Positions 55,995-64,000 of a stretch of DNA of 64,000 bases are shown piece by piece; position 1 is the stretch's first letter, and each line of letters opens with the position of its first letter. Under the pieces are notes generated by a model. It did not search any database, had not been told where the DNA came from, and saw only the letters and a list, made by a program, of their open reading frames with translations. The DNA lies in the NCBI GenBank assembly GCA_036346375.1, contig CM070505.1:54885772-54949771 (forward strand). Direction: 5' to 3'. The position numbers and the translations under genes are program-made. This DNA is from Guadua angustifolia. Its lineage: Eukaryota > Streptophyta > Magnoliopsida > Poales > Poaceae.

Positions 55995-56427
55995 GCTGCC
56001 CACTCATACCTTACATGTGGGGCTAGGGTCCCACATGTCATAGGGTGGGTAAAGAGGTGGGTATGGGTGGTTTTAGTGAGAAAAGACATGGAAAAGATGT
56101 GCAGTCCACAATTCCCCATGCAATGGTAGGTCCCATGTGTCATAGACTAGCTAGGTGGGTGGGTAGAGGTGAGTAAAGTGAGAATTTATATGGTAGGTAT
56201 GTGCAGCCTTCTTTCTCTCTCTACAAACATGGCCCACATGTCATTGAGTAGGGTGAAGTAACATGTGTGCAGCTTTGGAAAATGATGTTTAGGTTTTGCT
56301 ACTCCCTAATCATGCAAAATAATGCACTAACACTTGTATGTTCATAACTAAGTGAGGGTTTTAACAACGGTACGGAAGATGTTAACATGGCTAACCTCAC
56401 TTACCGGATTAACTAAAATTGGGTCTG

Positions 56428-59400
56428 TTAAGCCTCCCCTTAAAAGAATCTCGCCCCGAGATTACACCGCTTCATTGAAGAGGTAGGGTATTCGCTCAAG
56501 ATGATCCTCACGCCCCATGTGGCTTCATCAGTGTGTGATTACTCCATTGAACCTAAAGAATTTGATGGTATGGTTCCGTAACACGCCCTCTCGCCGAGAA
56601 TACCAATGGGATGCTCCTTGTAAGATAGATCGGGTTGTAATTCGAGAGTGTCCAACTCGTGGGCTTCAGCTTGGGACACGGAGGCATTTCTTCAATTGAG
56701 AGACATGAAAGACATCATGTATATCGGCTAGTGAAGAGGGAAGCTCCAATTGATACGCCACCGCCTCGCCTTGCTAAAATCCGAAAGGTCCGATGTAACG
56801 AGGGGCTAGCTTTCCTTCACTTGAAACCGACGACACCTTTCATTGGTGAAACCTTGAGATAGACGTGATCACCAACTTCAAATTTGAGTTCACGGCGACG
56901 ATCAGCAGAGCTCTTTTGACGAGACCAACTGTCCCGCAACTGCTCTCTTAATAAATCGAACTTGTTCCTCCGCTCAGCCGACTAGTTCGGGACCAAAGAG
57001 GGTCTCTCTCCGCACTCGCACAAAGGAAGCGGAGTTCTCAAGATCTCCCATAGAGAGCCTCGAATGGACTCATTTGAAGGCTAGCTTGATAGCTATTGTT
57101 GTAGGAGAACTCATGAAAGGTAAGCATTTCTCCCAGCTTGTCAGTGAGGTAAGGGCACAAGCCCTAAGCATATCCTCAAGAATTTGGTTCACCTGCTCAG
57201 CTTGCCCATCCGTCTCGAGGATGATAAGTCAGGCTAAAGAGAGTTGAGTCCCCATGGCCTTGTGGAGGCATTGCCAAAAATGCGAGGTAAACTGGTACCT
57301 CGATCCGAGACAATCCTTTTGGGAACACCATGAAGGGACACAATTGATGAAGGTATAACTCAGCCAACTTACTCATCAGATCCGCTGCCTTGACAGAAGG
57401 AAATGAGCAACTTCGTTAGTCTGGTCAACGATTACCCATATAGAATCAAAACCTTTATGCCTTGGGCAACCCGTGATGAAATCCATACTAATCTCTTCCC
57501 ACTTCCACATAGGAATGGGCAGGGTTGAAGTGGCTCGCTGCACGCAAATGGTCGGCTTTCACCGGCCGACATACGCCGACTCTCACGACATACCGCAATT
57601 CTCGTTTATCCGTCCACCAAAGTCTTGGCTTAAGATCTTGGTACATTTTCGCACTCTTGGATGAATGGAGAATGAGGAATTATGAGCTTCATCAAGAATT
57701 AGTGCCTCAATTCCTCACAATTTGGCACCACTAGCCGCTTGTCAACCACAAGACACCTTATGAGTCCCTCGTGAAGCAATTGGCCTTGCCTTGCTTGATG
57801 CGGCTCTCGATGAGTGCTATGCCCTTGTTTGTCCTTTGAGCCTCTTTGATTTGGTCCAATAGGTTAGATTTAACTTCCATGACAGCAAGGAATCCTCCTT
57901 AACCACTTCCAAAGTTGAACTTCCAAACTCTACAAGCACATGGCGTCCGATTCTTGCTTCTACTAAAAGACGATTGCATTGAGGCTTTTACCAGAGCATC
58001 GGCAACAATATTGGTTTTTCCAGATGATAATGGAGTCCCATATCATAATCTTTTGATCAATTCAAGCCACCTTCTTTGCCTCAAGTTCAGATCGCTTGAG
58101 TAAAGATATACTTCTGTGCTCTTGTGATCGGTGTAGATTTCACAACGACACCGATGAGGTAATGTCGCCAGATTTTTAGAGCATGCACCACCGCCGCTAG
58201 CTCTAAATCATGGGTGGATAATTCATCTCATGAGGTCTCAATTGCCTCGATGCATACGCCACAACTCGCCTTCTTGCATAAGTACACAACCCAAATTTCG
58301 AGGCGGATGCATCGCAATAAATGTCAAGCCCTTGTGAATATCCCAATAATTCAAGACAAAGTAAAGGGTCAAGTGAACCTTTAACAATTGAAAGCTTGCT
58401 CTCACACTTTGCTGACCATACTAACTTATTCTCCTTCTTCAAAAGTTCGGCCAAGGTTTCATGATTTTGGAGAAGTTCTCCACTAATCGGCGGTAATAAC
58501 CCGCGAACCCGAGAAAACTTCAACATCCGTGATGGTCTTAGGCTGCCCCCAAATGAAAGCATACCAGATCTTGTCGGTCAACCGCAACTCCGCCTTCCGA
58601 GATCACATGGCCTAAGAAGGCAACCTTCTTTAGCCAAAATTGTGACTTGCTGAATTTTATGCAGTCGGCTCTCGTAGCTTTTTCCATGACCCGCCAAGGT
58701 GTACTTCATGCCCTTCGACTTGGAGTAAATAAGAATATCATCGGCGAAGATGACAACGAACTTGTCGAGATATTCCATGAAAACTGAATTCATAAGGTTC
58801 ATGAAATAGGCTTGCATTAGTCAAGTCGAAGACATGACGGTATACTCATATAGACCATAACGAGTAGAGAATGCCGCTTGGGATATCTTCCGATCTAATC
58901 TTGATTTGATGGTAGCCTAACCTCAAGTCAATCTTGAGAAAACACGGCTCCAGCCATTTGGTCGAACAAATCATCGATCCGCGAAGTGGATACTTGTTCT
59001 TGACCGTGACTTCATTCAATGGACGGTAATCAACACACATCCGCAAGCTATCATCTTTCTTCTTCACAAATATCGCCGCATCCCCAAGGTGAGGAGCTCG
59101 CCAATGAAACCCTTCTCTTGCAGCCCGTAGTTGTTGTTTTTTAACTCGATCAACTCATTGGGAGGCATACGGTAAGGTCGCTTTTGATATCGGGCCGCTC
59201 CGTAGAAGCTCGATGACTTAACTCAACCTCCCTGCCGTGGCATCCCCAGAACTCTTTCCGAAACACATCTCGGTAATCACACACCACCGGTATGCTACTT
59301 ATCCTGAAGGAATGGCTCACCCTTCAAGGCATAGAGGTGAGCATAAATCGGATTTGATGCAAACACAACTTGTTTGCCGCCATGCTAGTGAGTGAAATAG

Positions 59401-60084
59401 ATCTCGCTTGCACAATTGATGCATCCTTGGTGTATGGACAGCTAATCCATCCCAAGAATAACTTCAATTCCCTCCGCTTTAATCATTATCAAATCAGCTA
59501 GAAACTCTACCCCATTAATTTCAATCACATTTCCCACAGATTTGATCGGTCCTTAACTCCGATCCCGGTTTTAATGAGAAGTGGTGGATGCATAGGTGTA
59601 TAGGAACTCATGATGCATGTCAAACTTCTTTAATAAATGAATGAGATGCTCCGAATCGAATTATCCGGACAGCAAAGTCACACAAATTTAAACTCTACAT
59701 GTATGCAAAAGAAGAAAACATGCACCAAGTCCAAAAGACATCAAAATAAGAAGCTTCTCAAGCCACAACATCACCCATGAAAGCAAATAACAAGATTCCG
59801 ATACAATAACACAAGTTCACAACCCGTAGGTCAAGGGTGACAGCTAAGGGTGACTAAAACCAATAGCCCAAAACTCAACTGTCACGTTGAAAAGGATAAG
59901 AGGAGTTAGAAACTTGTTTGCATAATCAAATGAACATAAGGGTAAGATATAGAACTAACAGGGGTAAGAAATAAAAGAAATTCACAAGGTTATCAGTTCT
60001 GAAATTACTTCATAGCAAAATAATTTTTGACTCAAAACATCTTCTAACTAGTCGAGCATGGCCGCTCAAACCTACAAACAAGAT
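56428..60084 (-). pseudogene. Chromovirus T internal region (pol without visible gag)
   Basis: In minus-strand order from 60084: leader (to about 59700); a protease remnant near 59560-59400 (LGMD-type motif); reverse transcriptase (59067-58600) with DSLRMCVDYRPLNEVT, FLKIDLRLGYHQIKI and VVIFADDILIYSKSK (FADD active site). RNase H follows (58562-57950) with GLDIYCDASASKFGLC and AYASRQLRPHEMNY. Integrase is recognisable only in short pieces (57700-57000), and a chromodomain-like end (about 56640-56450, NHTIKFF) precedes the polypurine tract CTTTTAAGGGGAGGCTTA. The region is 3.66 kb, too short for gag plus pol, and no capsid is seen. Single-base frameshifts occur about every 200-300 bp. Confidence 0.8.
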
Positions 60085-60097
60085 GGCTCGATACCAA
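60085..60097 (-). other. Primer-binding site of T
   Basis: The minus strand reads TTGGTATCGAGCC, three bases after the 5' LTR end. It is complementary to a tRNA-Met 3' end (usual form TGGTATCAGAGC). It shows that the 60-63-kb LTR is the 5' one and fixes the orientation of T. Confidence 0.75.
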
Positions 60098-60100
60098 GCC

Positions 60101-63100
60101 TGGGGAACTGCCCCTCGACTCCACCGATTCACCCAAATGCATGGTATATCTCGAGTGAATCAAGGGAACCTCAAGCGCCCCGTGATTATACCCTGTTGGT
60201 CCCTGTGATAGTTCGCCAACACGAGCACTCTCATCCAACAGCTTGACATCACAACACATACATAATTAGCGGAAGCATAAACGTTATTACATACCAAAAG
60301 TAGGACTGCTGTCCATAACGACATATTTAAAGTTATTACATCAAGTAGCAGCGAAAACATAAGATAAACAACAAAAGGGCCAGCATGGCATGCCCCAAAC
60401 CCTCGTGCAACCAACTAGGGCAAGAACGGCGACTAAACGTTAGAACTATCGAAATCGCCCTGAAAAGTCCCCTGTAATGTCTCATCCTCACCGCAGCAAG
60501 TGGACAATCCGATTGAGTACAAAGAGTGTACTCAAGACAATAATATACATTTCATGCTGATCTCTAGCTACATGTGGTTGATACATCAAGGAAGGCATAG
60601 TGGCAATTTCAAAGATAAAGCAATATTTGAGATAAATCATAAGCAAGTATAGATTGAAAGATTTGCATTTAGTAACATTTGCAAAGTCTAGTGCATGATA
60701 TAACATCATCATAATCACACTCATATCATGCCTTCAAGCATTCTCCTAACCATGAGTTCCATCGCCATGTTCGACTACACACACGAGTACTCCAATACTA
60801 TGTCTTTTAAACACACACACAAGTACTCCAATACTTGTGTCTTTTTTCCACTCCCATCCCATTCTTACCAAGTCCTTAATACTCGCCAAAGGATCGACAA
60901 ATCGAGAGATCGCCCCAACCATGGACGCGCTATTCAATAGTTTAAACTCGCAAAGGTACGACTTTTACCCACACGACACGCCACACTCGTAGAAGCTGCT
61001 ATTAACACATTTCCTTAGATGTGTCACGAGGTGAAACGTGACAAACCATTTTCCAAAGATGCATGGTAGTGTATCTAAACCATCCGGATGATCGTGGACC
61101 TCGATCCCGCTGCGCTCAAAGGTTCGTGTGTGTGGATCAAGGAGTACACCCGCTGTTGGACATCCCCAACTCAACAAAGTTCGAGGGACTCGAGGACATT
61201 CCCCGCACTCCACTAAGCCTGGAATTCGCACGGTCATTCCTTGACGCCCACTAAGCCCAAGGAATTCGCAGGCACATGGTTTACATATCCTAGTCATACA
61301 TAAGTACTTGGTTACGCCGTCCCATAAACGCGGTGGTTCGCACGATAGTTACTCAAAGAGACGCCACCAGATTCAATCCTTAAGGTCCTTAGCCAATATC
61401 TCTACTCACTACTCAATAATTAAAATCAACATCATCATCACAATAATAAATTTGATCATTGCAATCGATGGACTAAATCCATCTATCGCGTTTCTAACGG
61501 TGATCTAAGCATGGCTACAATTCGCATAACCCATATACAATAATAAACCAACCACCTAGGGCTAATAATGGAAATATGGAGGAACATGCTAAGGGTATAA
61601 CACACAACATGGTGATAGCTAAGAATTCTACCCAAACATAATTAATTGAAGTAAGCATGCCTTCGATAAAATAATTTCAAAATGTAAGTGTCAAAATAGT
61701 AGGAGCAATCGTGGTCAAGGAATAAGGTAGTGCCTTGTCGCCGATCTTGGTCTCAAAAGCGAGTCGCACTCGGGGTGCCTCCAAACGCCAACACCTAACG
61801 AGAAAATCCAATTCAATAAACACCAAACAAGGATTCAAATAGTGCACATGAGTAAAAGATGCATGACATGCTCATGATGTGTAATACTAATCATAATATG
61901 CAAGTACTAATTGAGTGTTTATGCTAAAAGTTCAAGTCTTAAAGCTTTTATTGAATTATGTTCGAGTATCCGAGTTTCACTTCTGACCGTCTCAACTGAC
62001 CTCTCTGAAGAAGTTGAATTTGTACTCTGACTATCCGAAATTATGTTCTAATGTCCGAATGGTTCGACTATCCGAGTGTTCGCCGAATGTCCGAGTGGAC
62101 CTCCTGCTAGCCAATTTAGTTCTCGTTAATTCCTATTCGACTATCCGAAATTATTCGAGTATCCGGGTGTTCGAATATCCGTGAAATCTCGACTATCCGA
62201 GTAGACCCCTCGTTAGCCATAACAGCCCTCACCGAATTCCTATTCGACTATCCGAACTTTGTTCGAATATCCAAAATGTTCGAATGTCCGAGTGAAATCT
62301 CGGATTATCCGAGCTAGGCTTCTCTCGCTTTAAAAACGCACAATTCGTATTGGCTTTACGCTTTATAGCAATGTACTAGGACTTAAAAGGGTGGTCTAGG
62401 TAGAACCTTACCACTACAAGGTCGCTTGCACTTGGTGAAGATTGGTTTTGGTGAGGGAATGACGAAAAGTGTCGAAACGCTTGCTCTCACGGTTCGTCAC
62501 CTCCTTGCTCGCAGAGACGACAATGCCGCCACTTGCTCGTGCTCCCAAAGAACAACTAGCCCTCCTCCTCAAGCTTCCACGTGACATGCACGATCCGATT
62601 CATGGTTGGATGATGGATTCCATGGGAAAAGAAAGGAAATGAGTTACAAGGTTCTAAATTTCAGAACATGGAGGAGAAAGAAACGATTGCTACTCACCCA
62701 AAACTTGATGCCTCAAAAATCCACTTGGATGGATTTGAAGCTCTTGATCTTGGCTTCAAGATGGTGTAACATGCACAAACCAAAACTCAAGTTTGAGGGG
62801 ATTTGTGGGGAGATATGGCAAGTGTTGGAGAAAAGGTGGTGTGCTGTTTTCTGGGTTGAGGATGAACAAATGAGCAGTATGGGGAGGAGAAACCAATGTT
62901 TAGGGCTTATATAGGCTGCCCACTCATACCTTACATGTGGGGCTAGGTCCCACATGTCATAGGGTGGGTAAAGAGGTGGGTATGGGTGGTTTTAGTGAGA
63001 AAAGACATGGAAAAGATGTGCAGTCCATAATTCCCCATGCAATGGTAGGTCCCATGTGTCATAGACTAGCTAGGTGGGTGGGTAGAGGTGAGTAAAGTGA

Positions 63101-63347
63101 GAATTTATATGGTAGGTATGTGCAGCCTACTCTCTCTCTCTACAAACATGGCCCACATGTCATTGAGTAGGGTGAAGTAACATGTGTGCAGCTTTGGAAA
63201 ATGATGTTTAGGGTTTTGCTACTCCCTAATCATGCAAAATAATGCACTAACACTTGTATGTTCATAACTAAGTGAGGGTTTTAACAACGGTACGGAAGAT
63301 GTTAACATGGCTAACCTCACTTACCGGATTAATCTAAAATTGGGTCA
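60101..63347 (-). mobile_element. Chromovirus T, 5' LTR (3.25 kb)
   Basis: It runs from TGACCCAATTTTAG (63347, minus) to CAGTTCCCCA (60101), the partner of 53189-56427. Its promoter box is at 62906-62914, its TCCGA array at 61960-62320 and its shared block at 60935-60985. The flank beyond 63347 (TTAGC) does not match the flank left of 53189, so no target duplication is visible. The open frames inside are short and differ between the two copies by indels. Confidence 0.9.
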
Positions 63348-63719
63348 TTAGCATTGACGAGCCGCCACGACCGCAGAGTTGAGGAAAGGTCCGCAAGGGG
63401 AGAGTGACAAAAAGCGAGTCTGCTATAGATGGTCACACCCAGATTAACGCCGATTACCACCACCACTATGCGCATTGCTCAACAACAAAGTGGCGAGGCT
63501 TCAGCTCCTGCCCGGCATGTGGGAGAGCTAGATTATGAAGAGGTTCGGCTTACGCTTAGCTCGCCCACTGGGGTGAATGTCAAACTCATGACACTTAGAC
63601 CAAGAGCAAATGCGCCAAGGCACGGAAGGTCGTGGCTCAAGGAGTCTCGTAAAAAGAATAGTAGCAACACAAGGCATAAAAAGGCGAGAATGGAAGAACA
63701 AAATTTTATTGAAATGTAA
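63348..63719. other. Element Z sequence between antisense gene and pol
   Basis: The unrelated sequence resumes after T, probably Z interior. A plus-strand frame 63429-63719 (96 codons) has an ATG and no domain; it could be an antisense ORF of Z but has no support beyond being open. Confidence 0.3.
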
Positions 63720-64000
63720 GGTATAGAGGTTACACATAAAACTTCCTAAGTCGATCTATATTCCACGAGCTAGAGAGCCTCCGCCATCGGCATCGCTAGC
63801 CTTAAAGCCCCCTCGCGATCCGCTGAAACGACTCTATAGGGCCCTCCCACCGTGGGGATAACTTGTTGGTGTTGGATGAGCCTCGAATCCGCTTTAGACT
63901 AGGTCCCCAACAAGGAGCTTCCTAGGTCGTGATCGACCGAGACGCATGTTCTGAAGAGCTTGCAGTAGTGCGTTGATCGTGAGCAAAGGCACGGCATCTT
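63720..64000 (-). pseudogene. C-terminal integrase end of Tat-type element Z, cut by window
   Basis: Read on the minus strand, the part near 63860-63780 gives a WEGPY motif and then DADGGSLARGI in broken frames. It is the same end seen in W integrase (WEGPF...LKDADG at 41800-41885). It places Z pol to the right of the window, on the minus strand, and supports T having been inserted between Z pol and the Z antisense gene. Confidence 0.45.

Larger units (their letters stand above)
53189..56427 (-). mobile_element. Chromovirus T, 3' LTR (3.24 kb)
   Basis: It matches 60101-63347 over its whole length with mostly single-base indel differences. On the minus strand the LTR runs from GACCCAATTTTAG (56425) to GGGGCAGTTCCCC (53190). 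It contains a promoter TATA (55986-55994), a TCCGA-rich array (55040-55410) and the shared block (about 54025-54062). The plus-strand frame at 55686-55994, kept in both copies, lies just downstream of the promoter in the reverse sense. It is probably a by-product of LTR conservation, not a gene. Confidence 0.9.

Noticed and set aside
63429..63719. 96-codon frame near the right edge as a new gene
   Set aside because: It has an ATG and is open but shows no domain, promoter or homologous frame in element W. It is noted only as part of Z.

Overview
This is a plant nuclear window, almost certainly from a grass (Poaceae). The evidence is one intron-containing CC-NBS-LRR resistance-type gene with monocot-like motifs, Tourist-, Stowaway- and Mutator-type MITEs, a TRIM with a tRNA-Met-like primer site, and dense Ty3-gypsy elements of the Tat and chromovirus types. 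I see no rRNA or tRNA gene, no CRISPR array and no bacterial-type operon. Family names such as Tat, chromovirus and RIRE3-like are assigned from domains and remembered family features. No database search was run.

Layout. 1-6.4 kb: broken retroelements (a Ty1-copia-like gag piece, two gypsy-type LTR blocks, and a Tat-type 5' LTR with leader and gag). 6.4-12.2 kb: non-coding repeat country with internally repeated terminal-like repeats, a 103-bp tandem repeat, a chain of 'gagcatcc' MITEs (two abutting, one nested in another), and a three-LTR TRIM with intact 5-bp target duplications. 12.39-18.7 kb: the only convincing host gene. Exon 1 encodes the coiled-coil N-terminus and exon 2 the NB-ARC and LRR, separated by a 2.68-kb intron holding a solo LTR; a spliced 3' UTR is likely. 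18.7-21.6 kb: MITEs, including a 380-bp near-perfect palindrome with a 9-bp target duplication. 21.6-64 kb: one large nested retrotransposon stack.

The stack reads from outside in as follows. Chromovirus V (minus) is cut by element Y (plus), which carries a decayed plant-mobile-domain gene. Y is cut by RIRE3-like element E1 (minus). E1 is cut by Tat-type element W (minus, with three antisense TATA-driven ORF units) in one LTR and by Tat-type element Z (minus) in the other. Z is split by chromovirus T, whose 3.24-kb LTRs dominate 53-63 kb. A 640-bp solo LTR with perfect 5-bp duplications sits in the integrase of V. No retroelement coding region is intact. Many stops look like C-to-T decay (CGA to TGA, CAG or TGG to TAG), and many frameshifts are single-base indels.

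I found no complete, clearly undescribed system. The best leads are the modular antisense gene set of W with its duplicated 3' modules and 79-bp array, the three-LTR chimeric TRIM, a motif shared by the LTRs of several otherwise different elements, the TCCGA-rich array in the T LTRs, and an indel-rich error pattern that may come from CHG-methylated sites during long-read assembly.
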